Shown here piece after piece: positions 1 to 7,030 of a DNA stretch of 13,308 nt. Position 1 is the first letter of the stretch; every line of letters starts with the position of its first letter. The notes under the pieces are model-generated. The model was not told the DNA's origin. It saw only the letters and a list, made by a program, of their open reading frames with translations, and ran no database searches. A program made the translations under genes and the position numbers. Source of the DNA: Flavobacteriaceae bacterium (lineage in GTDB: Bacteria > Bacteroidota > Bacteroidia > Flavobacteriales > Flavobacteriaceae); the NCBI GenBank assembly GCA_008081175.1, contig VMCW01000169.1:1-13308 (forward strand), read 5' to 3'.

Positions 1-1306
1 CTTTTATTCTTTCTTTTTCTTGTTTTTGATTTATGAAATCTTCAAAAAAAGCCAATTGCTGATCTTTGGTCATTGTTAGCAGCCTCAAAAGACTGTCTGT
101 CTGAATTCTCGTGTGTTCATAAGAGATCACTTCCTCCAGATTGTCTCTCTTTCTTTGAATCTTTTGATAAACTTTTGATTTGGGGTTGTAGAGGGGTAGA
201 ATTTTGTCCAAGTAATTCCCAGACTCGAGGTAACTCCCTTGATCAAAATAATAGTCTGCCAGGTCTTGATAGTTTTGGGTTTGAGTAAACGTGTCAAGAG
301 AAGGCGACTCTAGGGAAAGATTAAAGTAAAGCAATGCTAAACTGTCTTGGTGTTTTTTTAGATACAGTTTTGCCAATGCCCGTTCGAATGTATGCCGGTA
401 GTCGCTATTTTCATAGTTGTTTCGCATTTTAATTAGAAAGTCACGTCGTTTTTCTAAAGTAATTGAGGTATCCAGTTCATTTTCTTTGATCTGAGCATGA
501 ACCAAAAACTTGCGGGGGCCTTTTCGTTTAAGTGCCACAATCTGTTTGTAGGCCCATTGAGCAGAATCCCTCTTTCCTAATTGTTCAAAAAGCTGTCCTG
601 TGATATACAGATAACGTGACTTGTTTTTTCTTTTAGGTTCTTCTAGTGCCGCTCTTTTGATATAAAAGACAGCAGAATCTAGTGCTTTCAAATTGGTGAA
701 AGCCTGTGCAAGTGTAGCGTTTGCCAAGGGGTAGTTTTTATTCTTGGCATTTAACGCTCGTGCTAGTGGACGCAGATTATCAATTGCTAATTCCACATTT
801 CTAAGCCGAATATTTGTTTTTTCTCTCCAAATCTTCCCTTCTGTAAAAACCGCTTGATCTGCTCCACTTTTTAAAAGAAAGTTAAACGCTTCTAGAGCTG
901 GGAAAAAACGTCGATCAAAGTATCTTGCTTTTCCAAGAAGCAAGTACGCCTCGTCCATTTTTCGGTTGTACTGCTCATTATTTAGGTTTATTGAATGTTT
1001 TTGAATGGCCTTAACTGCTTTTTCCTCAGCACGATCAAAACCAGGTACAAGTGTTGGCTCATCAATGTTTTCCCCTCTCAAATTAATTGGCTCTACGGGA
1101 AGAAGCTCAAAAAAGTTGTCTTCAAAAGCCTCTTCTAAAATAGACTCCCCCACTTCAAAGGCCTCTTTTGCATTGAATAACACATTGAATTTTGTGGTCA
1201 GTGTGTGGTATTCCCTGTTTAAAATTCCTTTTTTTGTTGTACTACAAGAAGACAAAAAAAGGGCCGTTAAAATATTAAGCCAAAATGCTGGTCTCCTATA
1301 AAACAT
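1..1306 (-). CDS. sprE: SprE/PorW-type gliding and type IX secretion lipoprotein, N-terminal part (partial)
   Basis: The reverse strand is open from an ATG at 1306 to the window edge, giving 435 codons with no stop; the 3' part lies outside. The protein starts with a lipoprotein signal (RR at 4-5, hydrophobic 7-18, lipobox LSSC with the acylated Cys at 21), then STTKKG, and then a segment around DNFFELLPVEP that I recognise from SprE/PorW of Flavobacterium and Porphyromonas. Helical, TPR-like repeats follow, for example around LLGKARYFDRRFFPALEAF and LYITGQLFEQLGKRDSAQW. In this family the full protein is about 870 residues, is anchored in the outer membrane, and is required for type IX secretion and gliding. 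The N-terminus and repeats are seen directly; the family name is from memory of the motifs. A generic TPR lipoprotein is the alternative. It is divergent from the oxidoreductase at 1484. Confidence 0.82.
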   Translation of the reverse strand, partial: MFYRRPAFWLNILTALFLSSCSTTKKGILNREYHTLTTKFNVLFNAKEAFEVGESILEEAFEDNFFELLPVEPINLRGENIDEPTLVPGFDRAEEKAVKAIQKHSINLNNEQYNRKMDEAYLLLGKARYFDRRFFPALEAFNFLLKSGADQAVFTEGKIWREKTNIRLRNVELAIDNLRPLARALNAKNKNYPLANATLAQAFTNLKALDSAVFYIKRAALEEPKRKNKSRYLYITGQLFEQLGKRDSAQWAYKQIVALKRKGPRKFLVHAQIKENELDTSITLEKRRDFLIKMRNNYENSDYRHTFERALAKLYLKKHQDSLALLYFNLSLESPSLDTFTQTQNYQDLADYYFDQGSYLESGNYLDKILPLYNPKSKVYQKIQRKRDNLEEVISYEHTRIQTDSLLRLLTMTKDQQLAFFEDFINQKQEKERIK

Positions 1307-1408
1307 CTTTATTTCTTGTCCTCTAATAACTCTTAAACAATCAATTTAGTGTGTTGCTCACACCATATTTATAAAACCAAGGGAGGCAGAGTTTCTAATT
1401 TATAATTC

Positions 1409-1428
1409 CAAAACCATAGGTGGTTTTG
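1409..1428. promoter_or_regulatory. 8-bp perfect inverted repeat in the sprE/oxidoreductase divergent spacer
   Basis: CAAAACCA (1409-1416) and TGGTTTTG (1421-1428) are perfect inverted arms around a TAGG loop. The repeat sits about 35 bp before the -7 element at 1463 and about 100 bp before the sprE start. Its place between two divergent genes suggests an operator, but a hairpin in an RNA or chance in AT-rich DNA cannot be excluded. Nothing else stands out in the 177-base spacer 1307-1483. Confidence 0.35.
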
Positions 1429-1462
1429 AATATATAGCCCTTTTCAATAGTAATCATTTTTC

Positions 1463-1470
1463 TACATTTG
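1463..1470 (+). promoter_or_regulatory. Bacteroidota -7 promoter element for the PaaE-like reductase
   Basis: TACATTTG matches the Bacteroidota -7 consensus TAnnTTTG. Transcription would start near 1476, leaving a leader of only about 8 nt before the ATG at 1484. The -33 region near 1441 reads TTTTCA, so the TTG element is weak or absent. Confidence 0.5.
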
Positions 1471-1483
1471 CCAAAAAAAAGCG

Positions 1484-2521
1484 ATGTCTAAAACTCACCT
1501 ATTACAAGTCAAAGCAGTAGAACGTCTTACAGAAGAGTCTGTAGTCCTAACCTTTGATGTGCCTGAATCAGTTAAAGGGTCCTTTCAATATCTTCCTGGA
1601 CAATATGTTAGCTTAGAAACCACGATTAACGGGGAAACAGTACGTCGCTCTTACTCCCTTTGTTCTTCCCCTCACAGTGGTTTGTTGCAAGTGGGAATCA
1701 AAGAGGTGTCTCAAGGTCTTTTTTCTACCTATGCCAATCAAAAGCTAAGTGTCGGTGAAACTTTAAAAGTAGGCCTTCCAGAGGGACGTTTTACTCTTGA
1801 TACTGAAAAAAGTACTCCTCTTATGGCTGTAGCTGCAGGAAGTGGAATTACCCCTATCCTTTCGATAATAAAATCGGCGATTCATCAAGACTCTAAAACA
1901 CCTATCGTGTTGGTCTATGGAAATAAATCTCCTGAAAAAACGATGTTTTATGAAACATTAAGGCAGCTAGAAAAAGAACACCCTAAACAGATAAAAATTC
2001 ATTGGGTCTTTTCAGAGGCAACAGTAGAAGGAGCTCATTTTGGAAGAATTGATGCTTCCCTTTTAAAATACGCATTAAATCAAACCAATACAGTTCCTAA
2101 AAAGTATTTCTTATGTGGTCCCGAACCCATGATTCGTCTTTCTGAACAATTTCTTTCGGAAAATGGAATAGGGCAAGATCAAATTCATTTTGAACTGTTC
2201 ACCACAAGTAGTGCAAAAGAAGCCATTGTAAATACAGCAAAAAAAGGAGAACTACAAATAACGTGTGATGAGGTTACACACAAGTTGGATTTAGTCCCAA
2301 ACAAAACGCTCTTAGACATTGCTCTTCAAGCAAAACTGGATGTACCCTACTCCTGTCAAGGGGGCGTGTGCAGCAGTTGTATCGGTAAGATTACTTCCGG
2401 TCAAGCGTCGATGATTTCCAATCAAATTTTAACGGATGAAGAGGTCGCAGAGGGGCTTGTTCTGACCTGTCAAGCTGTTGCAAAATCAGAACATATCAGT
2501 GTAGACTATGACGACGTGTAG
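1484..2521 (+). CDS. PaaE-like NAD(P)H oxidoreductase, FAD domain plus C-terminal 2Fe-2S ferredoxin domain
   Basis: This 345-residue protein has the ferredoxin-NADP reductase fold followed by a plant-type ferredoxin. Visible motifs are the FAD-binding RSYS at 55-58, the nucleotide-binding GSGITP at 119-124 and CGPEPM at 211-216, and the 2Fe-2S ligands Cys291, Cys296, Cys299 and Cys329 in the pattern C-x4-C-x2-C. Domain order and length match PaaE, the reductase of the phenylacetyl-CoA epoxidase. Such proteins pass electrons from NAD(P)H through FAD and the iron-sulfur centre to an oxygenase, desaturase or other acceptor in the cytoplasm. No paaABCD or oxygenase gene is near, so the partner is unknown and I give no paa symbol. 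The start is preceded by an A-rich stretch and a -7 element. The 3' end faces DUF6427 with 8 nt between the stops. Confidence 0.9.
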   Translation: MSKTHLLQVKAVERLTEESVVLTFDVPESVKGSFQYLPGQYVSLETTINGETVRRSYSLCSSPHSGLLQVGIKEVSQGLFSTYANQKLSVGETLKVGLPEGRFTLDTEKSTPLMAVAAGSGITPILSIIKSAIHQDSKTPIVLVYGNKSPEKTMFYETLRQLEKEHPKQIKIHWVFSEATVEGAHFGRIDASLLKYALNQTNTVPKKYFLCGPEPMIRLSEQFLSENGIGQDQIHFELFTTSSAKEAIVNTAKKGELQITCDEVTHKLDLVPNKTLLDIALQAKLDVPYSCQGGVCSSCIGKITSGQASMISNQILTDEEVAEGLVLTCQAVAKSEHISVDYDDV

Positions 2522-2529
2522 TCATTTCC

Positions 2530-3438
2530 TCACAAGACCAGACTTATCCCTTTTATCACCACCAATAGCAGGGTCACAATTGTCCCCATTTTGTCTGATT
2601 CCTTGTTGAGATAGAGTCCAAGGAAATAAACCGCTGGAAACAAAATCAACTCCCAAGAGTTGAGTGTTGTAGTACCCCCATAAAAAGACAAATAGAGTCC
2701 CGAGAAAAGCCAAAGAAGTAAAAATGTTTGACTCCCTGAGTAAAAGTTATACTCTCTGCTCCTTATTCCCTTAAGCGTTCTTAAAAAAACTAAAAACAAA
2801 AATCCTATTAATAAGTAAGTGTTCTCTTTTGGGAGCATCCATTCGTCATATCGGGTCCACATCCTGCCATTAACTACAAAGGGCAGTTCTAAAAAGTGAA
2901 ATAGGGTACTCGCCCAGAGAAGTGTTATCCCAATAGGGATCAGAAAACATAAAAATATTTTTAATTGCCTAAACTTTGAATCCAAAAACAACAACAAAGG
3001 ACTAACAAAAAAAACCAAAGCAAAGGGTTCAAAAACCCATAATGCAGAAAGAAGTAAACTAAGGTTAAACAAAGGCATCAAAACCTCCTTGGATTGAAAG
3101 ATCCTATTGTTGTAATGCCAAGCTAAACCAAGAATAAATTGGAAAAGCAGTCCCTTAAAACGAACTTCTCCTGAAGGAAGATAAAAAAGAATCAAGACAA
3201 AAGCCAGCATGTGTATAGGATAGACCTCTAGATGTCGATAACGTTCGTTTGAAAAAATCAAAAGTGCCAATCCTAAAATGAGGAGTGCTGTGTTTCGTAT
3301 CACATCCCATAACACACCTGATGTGTTTTGAACAAGACCTTCAGTAGAATTGTGATAAAAAAGAAAAAGTAAAAAAACTAAAACCGCCCCAAGGGAGAGG
3401 GAAATGATTTTTGTTTTGCGAAAAAGGTTGGCTAACAT
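2530..3438 (-). CDS. DUF6427 family polytopic membrane protein
   Basis: This 302-residue, very hydrophobic protein has about ten potential membrane segments, for example near residues 11-28, 47-63, 74-88, 121-152, 161-180, 206-220, 236-252, 262-277 and 285-300. It starts MLANLFRKTK, a short basic cytoplasmic N-terminus. Length, topology and its place next to a DUF6341 gene and purD match the flavobacterial DUF6427 family as I recall it; no function is known to me. The overall look is like polytopic envelope or O-antigen-type proteins, but no catalytic motif is visible. It is divergent from DUF6341 with 42 nt between the starts, and I see no convincing promoter for it in that gap. A second frame open at 2522-2713 is a shadow. 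Confidence 0.8.
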   Translation of the reverse strand: MLANLFRKTKIISLSLGAVLVFLLFLFYHNSTEGLVQNTSGVLWDVIRNTALLILGLALLIFSNERYRHLEVYPIHMLAFVLILFYLPSGEVRFKGLLFQFILGLAWHYNNRIFQSKEVLMPLFNLSLLLSALWVFEPFALVFFVSPLLLFLDSKFRQLKIFLCFLIPIGITLLWASTLFHFLELPFVVNGRMWTRYDEWMLPKENTYLLIGFLFLVFLRTLKGIRSREYNFYSGSQTFLLLWLFSGLYLSFYGGTTTLNSWELILFPAVYFLGLYLNKESDKMGTIVTLLLVVIKGISLVL

Positions 3439-3458
3439 CTTGGTTTCCCTTAAATTTG
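3428..3458 (+). promoter_or_regulatory. Full Bacteroidota promoter (TTG, 20 nt, TAAATTTG) for the DUF6341 gene
   Basis: TTG at 3428-3430 and TAAATTTG at 3451-3458 are separated by 20 nt, matching the TTG-N17-23-TAnnTTTG consensus of Bacteroidota promoters. The -33 element lies inside the first codons of the divergent DUF6427 gene. A start near 3464 would give a leader of about 17 nt before the ATG at 3481. This is the most complete promoter in the window. Confidence 0.6.
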
Positions 3459-3480
3459 CAAGGTAAGTAAACTCTTATTT

Positions 3481-3708
3481 ATGAAAAACTTTTTTGAAGG
3501 AATCGCATGGTTATTTGAAGAGATCCTTTTTCTCCCATACAGTACTTTGAGAGAATTGGAGCTGAGTAGTTGGGTTATGGCAAACGCTATTAACTGGCTC
3601 TTTCTCCTTGTCGGTTTTTCCGCGATGGTATATTGGATTCTACAGCTTAAGCTTTTTGACCAAAGAGGCGAGGAAAACAAAGACCCTTCAGCTCATTCTT
3701 TTTTATAG
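3481..3708 (+). CDS. DUF6341 family small membrane protein
   Basis: This 75-residue protein has an amphipathic N-terminal half (MKNFFEGIAWLFEEILFLPY), one clear membrane segment near residues 36-55 that ends in VYWILQLKLFD, and a charged hydrophilic tail with an EENKD stretch ending AHSFL. This layout matches DUF6341, a small flavobacterial family found beside purD as far as I recall; its function is unknown. It is a real gene rather than a shadow: it has a full promoter, a family-like sequence, and lies between genes rather than inside one. Its stop overlaps the end of purD by 6 nt (3703-3708), with the two stops back to back. Confidence 0.85.
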   Translation: MKNFFEGIAWLFEEILFLPYSTLRELELSSWVMANAINWLFLLVGFSAMVYWILQLKLFDQRGEENKDPSAHSFL

Positions 3709-4968
3709 ATCAAATCCGATATCTTTTCGGTAATGAATTCCGTCAAAATCTATTTTGGATAGCGTTTGATAGGATGACTGCACCGCTTCATTGTGGTTTT
3801 CACCAAATGAGGTGACCGCGAGTACTCTTCCACCAGAGGTGATGACTTTATTTTCTTTCAGCAGAGTCCCTGCGTGAAAGATCATCTTATCCTGATCCAG
3901 ACCCGTTATGATTTTTCCCTTTTGATAGGCTTCGGGATATCCTCTAGAAACAGCCATCACTGTTGCCGCTACTTCTTTTCGAACCTCTAATTGAACGGTG
4001 TCTAAGCTGCCTTCGTTTACTGCTTGGAAAAGTGTCACTAAGTCGTTTTCAACTCTTGGTAAAACTACTTCAGTTTCTGGATCTCCCATTCGGACATTGT
4101 ATTCGATGACCTTTGGGTCCTCACCAACTTTTATTAAACCGATGAAAATAAATCCTTTGTACGGGATACCATCCTTCTTCAAGCCTTCTATTGTCGGCTT
4201 TACAATCCTGTCTCTGATTTTCTTTTCAAAAGCCTCCGTAACAAAAGGTACTGGTGAAATTGCCCCCATACCTCCCGTGTTAAGCCCTGTATCTCCTTCG
4301 CCTATACGTTTATAATCCTTTGCCATTGGTAAGGTTACATAGTTTTCACCGTCGGTCAGAACAAAACAAGATAATTCAATTCCGCTTAAAAATTCTTCAA
4401 TAACCACCTTGCTGGAGGCCTCACCAAATTTACTTTCTAAAAGCATTTGTCGCAGTTCCTTTTTAGCTTCTTGAAGATCTTCAAGGATCAGAACTCCTTT
4501 GCCTGCGGCTAAGCCATCTGCTTTTAAAACATATGGGGGGTTGCTTTGCTCAAGAAATGCTTCTCCCTCCTGAATTGTTTCTGGGGTAAATTCTGCATAG
4601 GCAGCAGTAGGTATTTGATGTCGATTCATGAACTCTTTAGCAAAGGCCTTGCTTCCTTCTAAAGTTGCGGCTCGCTTTTGAGGTCCTATGACTCCTACCT
4701 TTGCTAAATCGGGATCTCTGAGAAAGAAATCGTGAATTCCCAAAACTAAGGGTTCTTCTGGCCCAACAATTACCAACTCAATTTTATGCTCTAATACCGC
4801 ATTTTTTATTCCATCAAAATCCGTTACCCCAATTGGTAAATTGATCGCACAATTTGCTGTTCCGGCATTTCCAGGTGCGGCAAACAACTTTTGACATTGC
4901 TCACTTTGACTTATTTTCCAGCACAGGGTGTGTTCTCTTCCTCCGCCTCCTAGGACCAGTATGTTCAT
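3703..4968 (-). CDS. purD: Phosphoribosylamine-glycine ligase (GAR synthetase)
   Basis: PurD joins phosphoribosylamine and glycine using ATP, the second step of de novo purine synthesis, in the cytoplasm. The 421 residues are full length for the family. Visible signatures are GGGGREH at 7-13, GPEEPL at 69-74, the ATP-grasp elements LEGSKAFAK at 103-111 and KADGLAAGKGV at 149-159, TGGMGA at 231-236, and the PurD signature around RMGDPETEV at 293-301 that includes metal-binding residues. The gene stands apart from other pur genes. It lies 54 nt downstream of the pyruvyl-transferase gene on the same strand but has its own -7 element in that gap, so it can be transcribed alone or by read-through. 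The 3' end overlaps DUF6341 tail to tail by 6 nt. Confidence 0.98.
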   Translation of the reverse strand: MNILVLGGGGREHTLCWKISQSEQCQKLFAAPGNAGTANCAINLPIGVTDFDGIKNAVLEHKIELVIVGPEEPLVLGIHDFFLRDPDLAKVGVIGPQKRAATLEGSKAFAKEFMNRHQIPTAAYAEFTPETIQEGEAFLEQSNPPYVLKADGLAAGKGVLILEDLQEAKKELRQMLLESKFGEASSKVVIEEFLSGIELSCFVLTDGENYVTLPMAKDYKRIGEGDTGLNTGGMGAISPVPFVTEAFEKKIRDRIVKPTIEGLKKDGIPYKGFIFIGLIKVGEDPKVIEYNVRMGDPETEVVLPRVENDLVTLFQAVNEGSLDTVQLEVRKEVAATVMAVSRGYPEAYQKGKIITGLDQDKMIFHAGTLLKENKVITSGGRVLAVTSFGENHNEAVQSSYQTLSKIDFDGIHYRKDIGFDL

Positions 4969-4983
4969 ATTAAATGTTTTTTA

Positions 4984-4991
4984 CAAAGATA
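4984..4991 (-). promoter_or_regulatory. -7 promoter element for purD
   Basis: On the minus strand TATCTTTG is an exact match to TAnnTTTG and sits 16 nt upstream of the purD ATG, giving a leader of about 10 nt. No clear TTG is seen at the -33 distance. It lies in the 54-nt gap after the pyruvyl-transferase stop, which suggests that purD is not solely dependent on the upstream operon. Confidence 0.5.
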
Positions 4992-5022
4992 CTACCTTGT
5001 TTTAGCTTACTTCCTCGAAAAA

Positions 5023-5976
5023 CTATTTTAATCCATTAAAAAAAGCTGCTCTTTCTTTTTCCATCCTTTCTACAAGAAGAAGGTGGTTTTTAGAGGGTTC
5101 TGGAAATTTACCTTCCCATAAGTGCAGCTCTTCAGAGGTTAAAATGGGGAAAAGAGTCTCCATTCCTTCAAAACGGCTTTTTTGATTGGGGTGTTCCAGT
5201 CCATCACTTAAAAATAGTACTGGTGTTCCAAAGGCGACTGCTGGGAGGGCAGTATGGATTCTGGAAGTGATCACAAGGGCCGCATTTGCGATATCTTTAA
5301 GCTGCTTTTCTGCTGCTGCTATTCGGCCTTGTTCTGAAAGCGTCTTTGGGTCTCGTAATTGAGATCTAAAATAGACCGGAGATTGTTGTTTTTCAAGAAA
5401 CAGTTCCAGTCTTTTTGTCGCCCTTTCATATCGTTTTTGCTTCCTTCCTTTTTTCAATTGCTGGAGCGCTTTTTGAAGCCTTCCTTTGGGTGTGGGGTCG
5501 TTTTCTGGATTTAGCCGTTCCATGGGGCTAATCACATAAATGCCTGTTCTAGTAGGGTTCTTTTTTAAAAAATCATCTCGGTTTAGAGTCAAAGTAAGAC
5601 AGCCGGAATAGAACGTTTTAATTCCATAACTCGACAAAAGTTGTGCTGTATGGAGGTCTCTGCAGCCTATGGGCTGATGCTTTTTAAAATACGAAACCCC
5701 CTGGGGATTTAACATCCCTTTTTTTGCTGTGGGGTTAAGGTGGAAAGAAATAAAAAAAGGAGTAATCATTTCTGAGGGAGGCCATTGGTAAGGTGGTTCC
5801 ATGAACCAGCCGTTCATAATCAAATTAACTGCTGGCCCTTCGTAGTCTTTCAGTTGATCTCTATTTAAAGCCGAAGGCGTTGCTTCTCCTGCCCATTTTT
5901 GAGCTGCAATACTTTGTATAAAGTCTCCTAAATTATTGGAGTTGGGATAAGACAAAACTGCTAGGTTTTTAGGCAT
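5023..5976 (-). CDS. Polysaccharide pyruvyl transferase family protein
   Basis: This 317-residue protein carries the marks of the pyruvyl-transferase family (CsaB/WcaK/AmsJ type): an N-terminal NLGDFIQSIA at 15-24, PIGCRD at 102-107 and SGCLTLTL at 124-131 in the first Rossmann-like half, and TSRIHTALPAVAFGTPV at 237-253 with the conserved His241 in the second half. A basic linker lies around residues 174-190. Family members move a pyruvate ketal from phosphoenolpyruvate to a sugar of a surface glycan, or catalyse related surface-sugar modifications; the substrate here cannot be read from the sequence. The ATG lies inside the end of the upstream glycosyltransferase gene (8-nt overlap ATGCCTAA), implying translational coupling and a shared glycan target. 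It is the last gene of the M23-GH3-glycosyltransferase operon. Confidence 0.85.
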   Translation of the reverse strand: MPKNLAVLSYPNSNNLGDFIQSIAAQKWAGEATPSALNRDQLKDYEGPAVNLIMNGWFMEPPYQWPPSEMITPFFISFHLNPTAKKGMLNPQGVSYFKKHQPIGCRDLHTAQLLSSYGIKTFYSGCLTLTLNRDDFLKKNPTRTGIYVISPMERLNPENDPTPKGRLQKALQQLKKGRKQKRYERATKRLELFLEKQQSPVYFRSQLRDPKTLSEQGRIAAAEKQLKDIANAALVITSRIHTALPAVAFGTPVLFLSDGLEHPNQKSRFEGMETLFPILTSEELHLWEGKFPEPSKNHLLLVERMEKERAAFFNGLK

Positions 5977-7030
5977 AACTCGTGGGCTTGGTTAAGGTCC
6001 TCTCAAAAGCATCTCTTCTCCTTTTTAAAGGATAGTGTTCTTGTATTCTTTTTCTAGCTTTTGCTCCTAGCTCTAAAGGTGGGTTTTTGAAAAAGGATAG
6101 GAGGTTCTCTGTGGTTGTTCTTGAATCAATAATGCGTCCTGTTGAGCCAATTGCGTCGGGAATTCCAAAAACTTGAGTTCCAATAGGGATGCACTCACAA
6201 AGCATGGCTTCACACAGCACATTGGGCAATCCTTCAATTTGTGATCCTTGGTAATAAAAAGTATGGCTGCTGTAGAGGTCTTTCAACGCTTCTCTGGTTT
6301 GTTTTCCCAAGAGGATTACATTTTTAGGGAGCGTGTAGTCAAATAGGCTAATGTCCTCAATACCCGCTACAGTAAATTGAAAGTCCGGAAGTGCTGTTGC
6401 CAATTCTAAAAACAAAGGAATTCCTTTTCTTTCAAAAGTTCGTTGATCAGAAATGATTGCTACAGTCAGGACTGTTTTGGGGATCTTTGTTTGGTTTCTT
6501 TTCCAAAACGAACTGTCATAAGCAGTAGGAATTTCGTTTATGGGTGTGGTTAAGTTTGGAATAAATTGTGTGATGCCAGATTGGGTTTCATTACCAGAGT
6601 TCACAAAAGGGCAGCCTGTTCCTAAACTTTTATGAACAACCCAAATGGATTGTGCGTTTTTGTAGTTCCAGCGTGCCATCCTTTGCCTACTGTTTTTTTT
6701 CAAAAAAATACCGTAGTTCAAGAAGGGGCTAGAAATCGCATCATAACCCCCTACAATCAAAGTAAAAGGCCTCTTAAAAAGACTGGAAATAGCAAGGGGA
6801 ATACTGCTGTGATAGTCGTTAAACCAACTGAAACATGCCACAGACTGGGGAAGGTAAAATAAACTCAAAAAAAACTCTCTGATACGGTTGGCAATAAAGC
6901 GCAATGGATCTTTGTGGGCTGGAGAGTAAATCATCAAAACGCGATAGCCCATTTGTTCTAGCATTTCAACATCCTTAAGCACAAAAGTGTTTTTGCTGTT
7001 GGTGACCAAAGTGACTTTTGCTGTCCGCAT
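5969..7030 (-). CDS. Glycosyltransferase, GT4-like (GT-B fold)
   Basis: This 353-residue protein looks like a two-domain GT-B glycosyltransferase. The C-terminal half has a Rossmann-type stretch (VLTVAIISDQRTFERKGIPL near 187-206) and FTVAG at 219-223. Then come EGLPNVLCEAM with the E-x7-E pair Glu266 and Glu274, and a following GIPDAIG, typical of GT4 nucleotide-sugar binding. The N-terminal half is the more divergent acceptor domain; the start KVTLVTNSK fits a first beta strand. No membrane segment is obvious, so it probably works at the inner face of the cytoplasmic membrane. Donor and acceptor cannot be told. Its ATG directly follows the GH3 stop (0 nt), and its end overlaps the pyruvyl-transferase start, so the two probably build or modify one surface glycan. 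Confidence 0.85.
   Translation of the reverse strand: MRTAKVTLVTNSKNTFVLKDVEMLEQMGYRVLMIYSPAHKDPLRFIANRIREFFLSLFYLPQSVACFSWFNDYHSSIPLAISSLFKRPFTLIVGGYDAISSPFLNYGIFLKKNSRQRMARWNYKNAQSIWVVHKSLGTGCPFVNSGNETQSGITQFIPNLTTPINEIPTAYDSSFWKRNQTKIPKTVLTVAIISDQRTFERKGIPLFLELATALPDFQFTVAGIEDISLFDYTLPKNVILLGKQTREALKDLYSSHTFYYQGSQIEGLPNVLCEAMLCECIPIGTQVFGIPDAIGSTGRIIDSRTTTENLLSFFKNPPLELGAKARKRIQEHYPLKRRRDAFERTLTKPTSYA

Noticed and set aside
1005..1301. 98-codon plus-strand open frame
   Set aside because: It is antisense to the sprE/porW coding sequence, which has a lipobox and family-like motifs; the plus frame has none. The 71-codon frame at 73-288 is rejected for the same reason.
2504..2525. Short inverted repeats (GACTA/TAGTC, ATGAC/GTCAT) at the end of the PaaE-like gene
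   Set aside because: Stems of only 5 bp with no T run after them; not a credible terminator.
2522..2713. 63-codon minus-strand open frame starting MAFLGTLFVF
   Set aside because: It is an alternate frame within the DUF6427 gene, with no independent promoter or family match.
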